DNA of 7,762 bases from an uncultured bacterium (GCA_900554095.1 USGC01000080.1:1-7762), one strand, 5' to 3'; numbered from the stretch's first letter, positions 1 through 6,965 are shown. The notes: generated by a model not told the origin, from the sequence alone. Translations and numbers: made by a program.

Positions 1-609
1 AGTACCTTCCGAGCCGATAAAAAGACTTGAAAGATTATATCCGGTAGCATTTTTAATAGTATTCGCACCGGTACGCAGAATTTCACCGTTTGCCGTAACA
101 ACTTTCAAATCAATAATATAATCTTTTGTAGAACCGTATTTAAAAGTTCTAGCCCCACCCGAAGATTGCGCGATACTACCGCCGATTGTTGATACCGCAA
201 GATTAGAAGGATCGGGCGGATAATACAGACCGACAGCTTCCGCTTGTTTTTGTAAATCAGCAACAATTACTCCGGGTTGAACTCGTGCTGTCATATTTTC
301 GCGATTTATCTCAAGAATTTTATTCATTTTAGAAAAATTCAAAATTATTCCGCCATGTTCAATAAGACACGCACCCACAACGTTTGTACCTGCACCGCGG
401 CAAATTACGGGAATTTTTCTTTTATTTGCAATCTTAACGATTTCACAAACCTGCTCAACACTTTCAGCGAAAACAACCGCGTCGGCAACGTTTTTTATTT
501 CAGGCACGTTAGTTGCGTCCTGAGAATAAACGTATCGTTCTTCATAGTCAGAGAGAACGTTTTCACGGGGCAAAACTTTTTTTAAATCTTTTATTAAATT
601 ACTATTCAT
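1..609 (-). CDS. GlcD-type FAD-binding oxidase, N-terminal part (runs off the left edge)
   Basis: The 203 codons seen encode the FAD-binding (PCMH-type, FAD_binding_4) half of a flavoprotein of the GlcD / D-lactate dehydrogenase family, which oxidises 2-hydroxyacids to 2-oxoacids. Visible landmarks are CRGAGTNVVG at residues 70-79 (the family's RGxGT loop that contacts the FAD pyrophosphate), QPGV at 111-114, PPDPSN at 131-136, TIGGSIAQSSGG at 141-152, KYG at 157-159, and ATGYNLSSLFIGSEGT at 188-203. Family members are usually about 450-480 residues, so the substrate-binding C-terminal half lies outside the window and the substrate cannot be named. The start at 609 overlaps the stop of the upstream coiled-coil gene by 8 bases; an in-frame ATG at 615 is an alternative. 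No clear ribosome binding site precedes either start, which suggests translational coupling to the upstream gene. The family assignment is firm; the link to glycolate or lactate is only family knowledge. Confidence 0.9.
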   Translation of the reverse strand, partial: MNSNLIKDLKKVLPRENVLSDYEERYVYSQDATNVPEIKNVADAVVFAESVEQVCEIVKIANKRKIPVICRGAGTNVVGACLIEHGGIILNFSKMNKILEINRENMTARVQPGVIVADLQKQAEAVGLYYPPDPSNLAVSTIGGSIAQSSGGARTFKYGSTKDYIIDLKVVTANGEILRTGANTIKNATGYNLSSLFIGSEGT

Positions 610-3600
610 CAACATAAGACGCCAGCTTTTCTATTGTTGAGCTTATTTTGTTAAGCTGTTTTTCTAAATTGTCAATTTTATTTTCTAACAACGGTGAATT
701 TTTTTCTTCAAGTGCTGTTAAAACTTTTTCTAACTTTTGTTCAAATTGGTTTTCAATTAAGCTGAGCAGCTCTTCTCTTTCAGGGAGAAGCTCGCGGACT
801 TGTCCGATGATTTTTGAAATAGAATTCACATCAGAAACAGCCTCTTGAATATCGTCGATTTTGCCGCTCGTACCGTCAATCCACTCGCCCAAATACATCA
901 TAACTTCGCGCATTACGCTGTCAGAATTTGCTGATGAGGTAACCATAGATTGAATATTATCAAGCTTGCGCTCCAAACGCTCGTTAATTTCGCTGTTATC
1001 AATAACGCTTATTCTCTCTTCCAAATCGCTAATAACCTGACTAAACTCATCCAGTCCGCTTGTTAAAGCTCTGTATGAGTCATCTGAAGTTAAAAGAAGT
1101 TTATTTGTACGCGAACTTATACTAATGATATCATCATTAAGTTTTTCGAAATCCGTTTTTAAATCAAGAATTTGTTCTTGAGTTAACGAGCTGTGCATGC
1201 CGTTAACCGCAGACGCAAGCTTGTGAATATTTTGCGAAATCTCGCTTATTTCATCCTTAGTTGAAGACGCTGAAATATCGTTTAAGATAATTCTAAGTTT
1301 TGCGATATCGGATTCAATATCCTGCATTGTGTAAGAATAATCCCAATCATTACCGCCGTTAGTCATGCTATCAAGGCGTTTTTTCACATCGAGAAGATTT
1401 TTGTTAATTTCATCCGTGCGTTCTTCAACAAAATCCTTAATTTCTTCAGTTTCCTCAACAAAAGTAATCTGATCAGTAACTGTCAAAATCGCATTCATCA
1501 CCGAATCTTTAATATCACTTGCGTTCTGAACAAAATCAAGGCTGCTAATACTTTTTTCAATCTTAGAAATATCAGAAAGCAAATCTTGAAGGTGCTTGTC
1601 AACACTGACTGAACGAGAATCCGCATCAAACGCCTCAATTTCTTGTCTTTGAGAAAGTATTAAGTTCTTAATATCCTGAATTTCGCTGTAAAGCTCATTG
1701 TCATCAGAGGCTGCTAAAATATCTACTTTATCATGGAGCGCTTTGACCATTTCTTCAATCCGCTCATCGCTCTCAGAAAGCGCCAAAACATCAACCTTGT
1801 CATGAAGCGACTTGACCATCTCCTCAATTCTCTCTTCACTATCGGACAAGGCCAAAACGTCTATCTTGTCGTGAAGTGATTGCATCATTTCTTCAATCTT
1901 TTCTTCATTGTCGGACAATGCAAGGACATCTATTTTATCATTAAGCGCCTGGACTAATTCTTCAATTTTCTCATTTCCGTCAGAAAGCGCAATCAAATCA
2001 ACTTTTTCATTTAAAGCTTTTAATAATTCTTCAAGCTTATCACTATTGTTATTTGCAGAAACAAGCATTTCAATCTTCTCATGCAAAGCATCTGCAAAAT
2101 CTGCCATTGTATCGTTTTCTTCTGACATTGCCAGAACATCAACTTTAGAGTGCAAAGAATTTAAAAGTTCAGCAAGTTTCACATCATTTTCAGAAAGCGC
2201 TGCTATTTCATCAATAGTTCCAAGTCGCCCTATTGCAGCCATTAAATCTGCATTGTTGTTTTTCAAATCATCAAAAAACTTTTTCAACTCAGGCATTAAA
2301 TCTGAAGAATTTTTAATATCCCTGCTGATGTTTTCAGTAAAAATATTAAGCTTTTCAATCAACTCAGACTTTGAATTATCAAGTGAAGACAAAACATCAT
2401 CATTGTTAACCATGACAGAAATATAATTTTTAATATCTTCGGCAGCTTCGCCGGTCTTCGTTTCCATTAAAGCTGCAAGCTTTTCCAAAACGCCTTTAAC
2501 TTTTTCGTAATTATTGGCGGTGTTTTCTAATTTTTTCTGAAATACAGAAGTTTCAGTTTTCCACTCTTGGTAAAACTCAGCAGTTTTGTCAGCCGTAAGC
2601 GCTACAGACTTTTCAATTTCGCTGACTGTCATCGCCACAATACTCATCTGATGAAGGTTTAGGTCATTAATTATGCCTTCAACATTTGAGAATTTTTGTG
2701 TCAAAATTTTGTAAGCATCTTCTATTCTTACAAAAGCATCATGGTTTTCGTTAAGGTTCTGGTTCATATCCGCAGAAAAATTCAGATAAGACATTTCAAT
2801 TTGCGATTTTATATTTTCCAAAATCTTTTCGACATCATTTTCCAAGAAAGAATTTAAAACTAATTTTAGAGGGGCAAATTCTTCTGTAATAATTTCAATT
2901 TTGTTGTTTAAAACATCCATTATATCAGTATTAACAAGATTAATTTCCTGTTTTATGCTGTCGAACTTGTCGTTTATTCCCGAAGAAATTCCGTTTAACC
3001 GAACATTGCTGTCTTCAGAAATCTCAGAGAAAACATTTTTAAGCTCATCGAATTTATTATCGATAATAGAAAAACTTTGATCCAAAGAGGATTTTGAATT
3101 AATATCCTCGTCGTTTTTTAATGCTTCAATGCTTGAAGACAATTCTTCAAACCTATTAAGTATAGAAGTTGAAATTTCTTCAAATTTCTCATTGCTTGAA
3201 AAATGATTTTTGTTGATATTGTCCAGGATTTTTGTAATTTCAGCTTTAACAGCTTCAATTTCAAACAAAGAGTTGTCAAGTTTTAGATAAGTATCAGAAC
3301 TTACCTGCTCAACAACATTTGAATAATCAGAAATTTTGTTTTGCAAAATAACAATTTTTTCTTCATATTTTTCAGCGGCATCAGCAAGAAGGCTTTCGAG
3401 TGCAAGAAGTTTTTGAGCAACTTTTTCGTCAGCCTGATCGCCGTTATATTTTTGCGCGGCTTCTTGAGAGGCTGAAATATACTCTCTCAAACTTTCAATT
3501 TGTTCATTAAAGGCCTGCTTTAAGGCTTGAGAAGTTTTTTCAAATTCTGCTTCGAGGTTTTTAACATTGTCAGAAAGCTCGCTTATCTCAACAATATTTT

Positions 3601-5446
3601 GATTGCTTTGATCTTTTGAATCCTCAATAAATTTTCGCACCATTTCAAAATTATCATTAAGGAGTTTAGATAAATCCACCCCTACTGTATCTATTTTCAA
3701 GGATGCATTTTCGATATTAGAAATAATATTGTCTGCGTTTTGGGATGAAATTTTAGAAAATAATCCGTTAAGTTCCTTCAATTGCGTGCTTAATTCTTCG
3801 ACATCCTCTTTATTTGCAAAAAGATTTGCTTCATCGCTCAAATGGTTAATAAGCTCTTCGGTTTTGTGAAAAGCATCATCAACAATTTCTGACATTAGCG
3901 AACGATTTTCCGTTGCTGATTGAACTAAGTCATATTTAAGAGTTTCAAAATTTGCACAAAAACTCTGCAAATCATTTTTCAAATCTTCAAGACTTCCGCT
4001 AAACTTATAATCAAAATTAACAAGCTTGGTCTCGTTTTTGGACGCGAAAGCCGACAAATTATCAAGTATTCTTGATACATCTTCTTTCATATCAGAAATC
4101 TCAGAAACTGTATTACCGAATTTTATATCGGTTTCAGCTGCGGTACTTTTGACAAAACGCACACACTCGTCAATCTTGTCAGAAATATGAACAAAACTTT
4201 CGTCAAACACTCCGGAGCCTTGTGCAATAAGTTTTTCCAATACAGTGAATTTTTCTGCAAATTTACTTTCTAAGGCCAAATTTGAAGAATTAAAATAAGC
4301 TTTAAAATCATTTACAGTATCAGTAATCTGCGTAAATCTTTCAGTAATAAATTTAAGATAATTGTCTTCTTTAGCCGCTATGTTATTATCAATTGCGCGC
4401 AAATCCTCTGCCAAATTATTAAAACTTTCAACACAGTTTTTTTGGTTTTCATCAAGCTTGCTGAGTACAACAGTGCGCTTTTCATTCAAATCGTCATTAA
4501 AAGATACAAACAAATCTTTAACTGAAGAAAAATAATTTAAAAATCCATTTGACAAACTTTCAGATAAACTTTGAATTTTATCCTCAATAGTTTTAATCTT
4601 CTCTTCAGGAATATCAGAAGCCGGCAGATTTTTAATAGATTGAATTCCGTCATAAATGCGCTCAATGTCAAAAGATAAATCCGGAACTTCAATTTTCTGA
4701 GGCAATGCGTCAATTTTTTCTTCCAAACCGTTCACTGAAGAATTAATTTTTTCTGCATAAGAAACGATTTCTCCTATTTTAGATAAATCTTCAGTCCGTT
4801 TTACTAAGTCTTCATTTTTCTGATCAAGGATTTCCAAAGACGACAAAATCGCGTTAGAAGCAAGATAAATATTTTCCAACTCACGTTTGATAATATCGTT
4901 TTGCTCAGTAACATCCATTGTCATAAGATTTTTTGAGATATTGCGAAGATTAGAATTTATCTCCATAACAGAAGCTTCAAATCCGCGGTTGAAAATTTCT
5001 AAAGATTCTTTAAGATTTGTAATATTTTGGATAATTTCTTCTTTACGGGAATTGTCAGAGGCAAAATCATTAAATTGTTGCTCTACATCATCAATCACAC
5101 TTTTTTGGCCGGCTAACTCGTGTGAAAAATTATTCACGTTTTCAGCCAAAACATCAAACATAATTTTCAAATCAGAATTAGAAGCCATCAAATCCTGCTT
5201 TTCATTCAATGCTTCAAAAGATTTCAATATATTTTCAAAGTTTTCCGCTGCAAATTCACGTCTTTTATCAAGCTCTTCTTTTATTTCTTGTAACGAAACC
5301 TTTACAATATCAATAGATGCACCGCTTTCAGCCGCAGAATCTATTTTTAAATCAATATTTTTGAGAATTCTCTCGAATTCATTCTTTTGTCCGGCATACT
5401 CCGTTTTTATGGAGTTAATAATTTCTTCAATTTCTGCTTGTGTCAT
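602..5446 (-). CDS. Giant acidic coiled-coil protein of unknown function, 1614 residues
   Basis: I do not recognise this protein. The frame is open for 1614 residues and reads as nearly continuous amphipathic helix: rich in E, K, D, L, I, S and N, with hydrophobic residues spaced 3-4 apart. There are few helix breakers (a small proline cluster near residues 250-280), very few Cys (about three) and Trp (about three, near residues 962, 1367 and 1523). No signal peptide, membrane segment, Walker motif, cell-wall anchor or enzyme motif is visible, so a cytoplasmic filament, scaffold or tether is a reasonable guess only. Residues 1090-1251 form a 23-residue repeat array, listed separately. The C-terminus is again coiled coil and ends in SYVDE. 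The start ATG at 5444-5446 is preceded by AGAGGA at 5460-5465, 13 bases away, which is rather long spacing. It is first in an apparent operon with the FAD oxidase, whose start overlaps its stop. Long plus-strand frames within it are antisense artefacts. Confidence 0.93.
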   Translation of the reverse strand: MTQAEIEEIINSIKTEYAGQKNEFERILKNIDLKIDSAAESGASIDIVKVSLQEIKEELDKRREFAAENFENILKSFEALNEKQDLMASNSDLKIMFDVLAENVNNFSHELAGQKSVIDDVEQQFNDFASDNSRKEEIIQNITNLKESLEIFNRGFEASVMEINSNLRNISKNLMTMDVTEQNDIIKRELENIYLASNAILSSLEILDQKNEDLVKRTEDLSKIGEIVSYAEKINSSVNGLEEKIDALPQKIEVPDLSFDIERIYDGIQSIKNLPASDIPEEKIKTIEDKIQSLSESLSNGFLNYFSSVKDLFVSFNDDLNEKRTVVLSKLDENQKNCVESFNNLAEDLRAIDNNIAAKEDNYLKFITERFTQITDTVNDFKAYFNSSNLALESKFAEKFTVLEKLIAQGSGVFDESFVHISDKIDECVRFVKSTAAETDIKFGNTVSEISDMKEDVSRILDNLSAFASKNETKLVNFDYKFSGSLEDLKNDLQSFCANFETLKYDLVQSATENRSLMSEIVDDAFHKTEELINHLSDEANLFANKEDVEELSTQLKELNGLFSKISSQNADNIISNIENASLKIDTVGVDLSKLLNDNFEMVRKFIEDSKDQSNQNIVEISELSDNVKNLEAEFEKTSQALKQAFNEQIESLREYISASQEAAQKYNGDQADEKVAQKLLALESLLADAAEKYEEKIVILQNKISDYSNVVEQVSSDTYLKLDNSLFEIEAVKAEITKILDNINKNHFSSNEKFEEISTSILNRFEELSSSIEALKNDEDINSKSSLDQSFSIIDNKFDELKNVFSEISEDSNVRLNGISSGINDKFDSIKQEINLVNTDIMDVLNNKIEIITEEFAPLKLVLNSFLENDVEKILENIKSQIEMSYLNFSADMNQNLNENHDAFVRIEDAYKILTQKFSNVEGIINDLNLHQMSIVAMTVSEIEKSVALTADKTAEFYQEWKTETSVFQKKLENTANNYEKVKGVLEKLAALMETKTGEAAEDIKNYISVMVNNDDVLSSLDNSKSELIEKLNIFTENISRDIKNSSDLMPELKKFFDDLKNNNADLMAAIGRLGTIDEIAALSENDVKLAELLNSLHSKVDVLAMSEENDTMADFADALHEKIEMLVSANNNSDKLEELLKALNEKVDLIALSDGNEKIEELVQALNDKIDVLALSDNEEKIEEMMQSLHDKIDVLALSDSEERIEEMVKSLHDKVDVLALSESDERIEEMVKALHDKVDILAASDDNELYSEIQDIKNLILSQRQEIEAFDADSRSVSVDKHLQDLLSDISKIEKSISSLDFVQNASDIKDSVMNAILTVTDQITFVEETEEIKDFVEERTDEINKNLLDVKKRLDSMTNGGNDWDYSYTMQDIESDIAKLRIILNDISASSTKDEISEISQNIHKLASAVNGMHSSLTQEQILDLKTDFEKLNDDIISISSRTNKLLLTSDDSYRALTSGLDEFSQVISDLEERISVIDNSEINERLERKLDNIQSMVTSSANSDSVMREVMMYLGEWIDGTSGKIDDIQEAVSDVNSISKIIGQVRELLPEREELLSLIENQFEQKLEKVLTALEEKNSPLLENKIDNLEKQLNKISSTIEKLASYVDE
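1694..2179 (-). repeat. In-gene tandem array: seven ~69-bp units encoding a 23-residue repeat
   Basis: Residues 1090-1251 of the coiled-coil protein divide into seven units of 23 residues (the second has 24). The consensus is roughly KIEELVKALHDKVDVLALSD followed by xEE or a similar acidic triplet. The middle and last units (3 to 7) are the most alike, such as RIEEMVKSLHDKVDVLALS next to RIEEMVKALHDKVDILAAS. The first two have drifted, and a partial unit (DEIAALSEND) precedes them. The DNA of neighbouring units differs mostly at silent or conservative positions, so the array is old enough to have diverged rather than being a fresh slippage product. Each unit looks like one short amphipathic helix closed by a polar SD/NE turn. 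A 23-residue period does not fit whole heptads (21 or 28), so the helix phase would shift at each unit. Confidence 0.85.
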
Positions 5447-5480
5447 AAATTTACAGTTTTCCTCTTTACATATCCCTTTA

Positions 5481-5507
5481 ACAATATATTATCAGAATAT
5501 ATATTGT
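5481..5507. promoter_or_regulatory. 9-9-9 inverted repeat overlapping the minus-strand promoter (possible operator)
   Basis: ACAATATAT at 5481-5489 is repeated in perfect inversion as ATATATTGT at 5499-5507, with a 9-base spacer. The dyad covers the proposed -10 box and start point of the leftward promoter, where a dimeric repressor would be expected to bind. It could also form a hairpin. AT-richness raises the odds of chance, but 9 of 9 paired bases including the terminal ACA/TGT is noteworthy. No regulator is identifiable from the window. Confidence 0.4.
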
Positions 5508-5515
5508 CTTAGCAA
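5488..5515 (-). promoter_or_regulatory. Candidate promoter for the coiled-coil gene
   Basis: On the minus strand, TTGCTA (5510-5515) is followed after 16 bases by GATAAT (5488-5493). These match the sigma-70-type -35 at 4 of 6 and the -10 at 5 of 6. Transcription would begin near 5481, giving a leader of roughly 35 bases before the ATG at 5446. The region is very AT-rich, so other -10-like hexamers exist; this is the best-spaced pair I found. Confidence 0.45.
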
Positions 5516-5532
5516 ATTATTAACCAATTATA

Positions 5533-5544
5533 TTACAATTGTAA
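5533..5544. promoter_or_regulatory. 12-bp perfect palindrome TTACAATTGTAA between the divergent promoters
   Basis: TTACAATTGTAA is its own reverse complement. It sits about 18 bases upstream of the proposed leftward -35 box and about 30 bases upstream of the rightward -10 box, so a protein bound here could affect both transcription units. The function is inferred from position and symmetry only. Confidence 0.35.
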
Positions 5545-5571
5545 AGAATAAATAACTAAATTTGTTTTAAG

Positions 5572-5580
5572 TGCTATAAT
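5572..5580 (+). promoter_or_regulatory. Extended -10 promoter for the korD-korA-korB operon
   Basis: TGC followed directly by TATAAT (5575-5580) is a perfect -10 box with the TGN extension. No good -35 hexamer lies 16-18 bases upstream, which extended -10 promoters tolerate. Transcription would start near 5587, giving a leader of about 30 bases to the korD ATG at 5616. The leader contains the AAGGA ribosome binding site at 5605-5609. Confidence 0.55.
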
Positions 5581-5615
5581 ATTTTAATAAAGGTGATGGG
5601 AGATAAGGAAAAAGC

Positions 5616-5747
5616 ATGAGCCATATAATTATAGATAAAAGCAAATGTAAAGCATGTTACTTATGTATAAATGAGTGCCCGAAAAAACTTATTAAAGTAA
5701 GCAGCGAAACAAACAACTTAGGAAATAAAGTCGTTGAATTTGATTAA
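5616..5747 (+). pseudogene. korD: Truncated 2[4Fe-4S] ferredoxin-like subunit (KorD), first cluster motif only
   Basis: The frame encodes 43 residues beginning MSHIIIDKSKC and containing one complete ferredoxin motif, CxxCxxCxxxCP, with cysteines 11, 14, 17 and 21. This and its place directly before korA/vorB identify the small ferredoxin subunit of 2-oxoacid:ferredoxin oxidoreductases, which is normally about 65-75 residues with two such motifs. Here the frame stops at TAA 5745-5747 after VVEFD, and the second motif is absent from all frames before korA. In the two-cluster ferredoxin fold, the fourth cysteine of each motif binds the other cluster, so this fragment could not complete either cluster in the usual way. 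The start at 5616 has AAGGA at 5605-5609. The promoter and start are intact, so it may still be transcribed and translated. See the foreign segment and residual tail downstream. Confidence 0.75.
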
Positions 5748-5889
5748 TACTTCAAGAGGTATTAGTCCGAACTCTGATTGTTATGTTGATGAAAAAGATG
5801 GCTACGCGCTAGTTATCAAGGCTGGTAGCAGTATAAGTAGATTTGGTGAATTGATTATAAATTCAAATTCTGATAACAGAAGTTTATAA
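5734..5889 (+). other. Foreign-looking segment; frame resembles part of a DNA methyltransferase/restriction specificity domain
   Basis: Between the truncated korD and korA, the reading frame shifted +1 relative to korD is open from 5722 to the stop at 5887-5889. It reads INTSRGISPNSDCYVDEKDG and then YALVIKAGSSISRFGELIIN. The pattern of an (I/V)xxSRGISP opening, a DGYxLVIKAG core and a following ISRFGE resembles the start of target-recognition domains in type I HsdS and N6-adenine methyltransferase proteins. This is recalled family resemblance, not a search result. There is no convincing start codon or ribosome binding site, and only about 45 residues of a roughly 150-residue domain are present, so it is a fragment rather than a gene. 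It occupies the place where the second ferredoxin motif should be. A fortuitous open frame is the alternative. Confidence 0.4.
5736..5870. repeat. 8-bp inverted repeat bounding the foreign segment
   Basis: GAATTTGA at 5736-5743 and its exact inverse TCAAATTC at 5863-5870 lie at the two points where ferredoxin-like coding sequence ends and resumes. The match does not extend usefully beyond 8 bases, and such AT-rich octamers can recur by chance. The positions at the junctions are the reason for listing it; it could mark a template switch or other microhomology-driven join. Confidence 0.35.
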
Positions 5890-5896
5890 AGGATAA
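5870..5896 (+). pseudogene. korD: Residual C-terminal codons of korD
   Basis: Read from 5870, this stretch encodes LITEVYKG followed by TAA at 5894-5896, four bases before the korA start. Small ferredoxin subunits of this enzyme family often end in a xxEVYK-like tail immediately upstream of the alpha subunit, so I read it as the original end of korD. It is in a different frame from the 5616 start and is separated from it by the foreign segment and stops. It also contains the korA ribosome binding site (AAAGGA 5888-5893). The stretch is only eight codons, so chance resemblance is possible. Confidence 0.45.
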
Positions 5897-5900
5897 TTAA

Positions 5901-6965
5901 ATGAACCAAACTTTAGAAAAAGAAAACAAAAAAGTTTTAATAAAAGGTAACTATGCAATAGCGCAAGCTGCAATAATCGCCGGCTGCGAATGCTATTTCG
6001 GCTATCCGATAACCCCTCAGAGCGAAATCGGAGAATACATGAGCGGAAAAATGCAAGAACTCGGACGCGGCTATGTTTCTGCCGAAAGCGAACTTGCAGC
6101 AATAAACATGGTTTTAGGCGCATGTTCAACGGGCGCAAAAGCAATGACCTCATCTTCATCTTGTGCAGTAGCTTTAATGCAGGAAGCTCTTTCTTACGGA
6201 ACTTGCGATGAATTGCCTATGGTTTTAGTAAGCGTAATGCGCGGAGGCCCGGGGCTCGGAAATATTTATCCTTCACAAGGCGACTATTTTCAAGCGACAA
6301 AAGGCGGCGGCAACGGAGATTACAAACTCATCGTGCTTGCTCCTGCAAATGTTCAGGAATGCATTGACTTGACATACAAAACCTTCTATCTGGCTCATAA
6401 ATATAAAAATCCGGCTATGCTTTTAGCAGACGGGCTTTTAGGGCAGATGATGGAACCCGTTGAGTTTAAAGAATATCCATATCCAGAAATCGACAATTCA
6501 GACTGGGCTTTATCCGGAGCGAAAGGCAGAAAATCCCGCACAATCCGCTCATACGCACCTTTAGCCGAAGACAGATGCGTTTTCTTAGATAAACTCTACG
6601 CAAAATACAAACAAATCGAAGAAAACGAAACAATGTGGGAAGAAATTAACACCGAAGACGCTGACATCGTTTTAGTAAGCTTTGGCAGCACTTCAAGAAA
6701 TGTCAAAACCGCAATGAAAATGTTACGGGCTCAAGGAATTAAAGCAGGATTTTTCAGACCTATTACGCTTTATCCTTTCCCGAACAAAAGACTTGCAGAG
6801 CTTTCAGAAAAAGTTAAAAAATTTATAGTTGTAGAAGTCAACATGGGACAGATGATTAACGATGTAAAACTTGCCGTAAACGGTGCAGCTCCCGTTGAAT
6901 TGTACAACAAACCCGTAGGGGCACCGCCCGATGCCGAAAGCATTGCAGAACACGTTAAATTATAA
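5901..6965 (+). CDS. korA: 2-oxoacid:ferredoxin oxidoreductase alpha subunit (KorA/VorB family)
   Basis: This subunit pairs with KorB to decarboxylate a 2-oxoacid (2-oxoglutarate or a branched-chain 2-oxoacid) oxidatively to acyl-CoA, reducing ferredoxin. The 354 residues match the usual length of about 350 for the VorB-type alpha subunit. Visible motifs are GYPITPQSEI at 34-43, AESE at 61-64 (region of the glutamate that activates the thiamine ring), TSSSS at 83-87, RGGPGLG at 114-120 and PSQGDYFQATKGGG at 124-137. GLLGQMMEPVEF at 178-189 links to the C-terminal transketolase-like domain, with LVSFGSTSR near 258-266, FFRPITLYPFP at 284-294 and VVEVNMGQM at 310-318. AAAGGA at 5888-5893 precedes the ATG by 7 bases. 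korB follows after 12 bases. The substrate cannot be settled from sequence; VorB and KorA names are used interchangeably for this subtype. No damage is visible. Confidence 0.95.
   Translation: MNQTLEKENKKVLIKGNYAIAQAAIIAGCECYFGYPITPQSEIGEYMSGKMQELGRGYVSAESELAAINMVLGACSTGAKAMTSSSSCAVALMQEALSYGTCDELPMVLVSVMRGGPGLGNIYPSQGDYFQATKGGGNGDYKLIVLAPANVQECIDLTYKTFYLAHKYKNPAMLLADGLLGQMMEPVEFKEYPYPEIDNSDWALSGAKGRKSRTIRSYAPLAEDRCVFLDKLYAKYKQIEENETMWEEINTEDADIVLVSFGSTSRNVKTAMKMLRAQGIKAGFFRPITLYPFPNKRLAELSEKVKKFIVVEVNMGQMINDVKLAVNGAAPVELYNKPVGAPPDAESIAEHVKL

Noticed and set aside
277..585. 102-residue plus-strand open frame opposite the FAD oxidase
   Set aside because: The minus strand encodes a clear FAD-binding domain over the same bases, and the plus-strand product has no recognisable features.
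1694..2179. Tandem ~69-bp repeats considered as a CRISPR array
   Set aside because: The repeats are diverged, contiguous without spacers, and in frame within an open gene; they encode a protein repeat.
1908..2426. 172-residue plus-strand open frame inside the coiled-coil gene
   Set aside because: It is serine-rich, antisense to a well-supported long gene, and reflects the codon bias of acidic coiled-coil DNA. It has no recognisable motif or good ribosome binding site.
602..5446. SMC, chemoreceptor or phage tape-measure protein
   Set aside because: There is no Walker A/B or signature motif, no membrane segments or conserved signalling tip, and no phage genes nearby. Only the generic coiled-coil composition is shared.
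4887..5555. 222-residue plus-strand open frame crossing the start of the coiled-coil gene and the intergenic region
   Set aside because: It is antisense to the first third of the coiled-coil gene and runs into the promoter region. Its composition is that of a mirror translation.
5744..5862. Segment between the inverted repeats considered as an invertible switch that would restore korD
   Set aside because: I read the inverted orientation through the left junction in the korD frame. It gives no CxxC motif and soon reaches a stop, so inversion does not rebuild the ferredoxin.
5734..5889. Insertion sequence, intron or intein interrupting korD
   Set aside because: The segment is only about 125 bases. 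It has no transposase, no clear target duplication and no intron or intein motifs, and part of korD is missing rather than merely interrupted.
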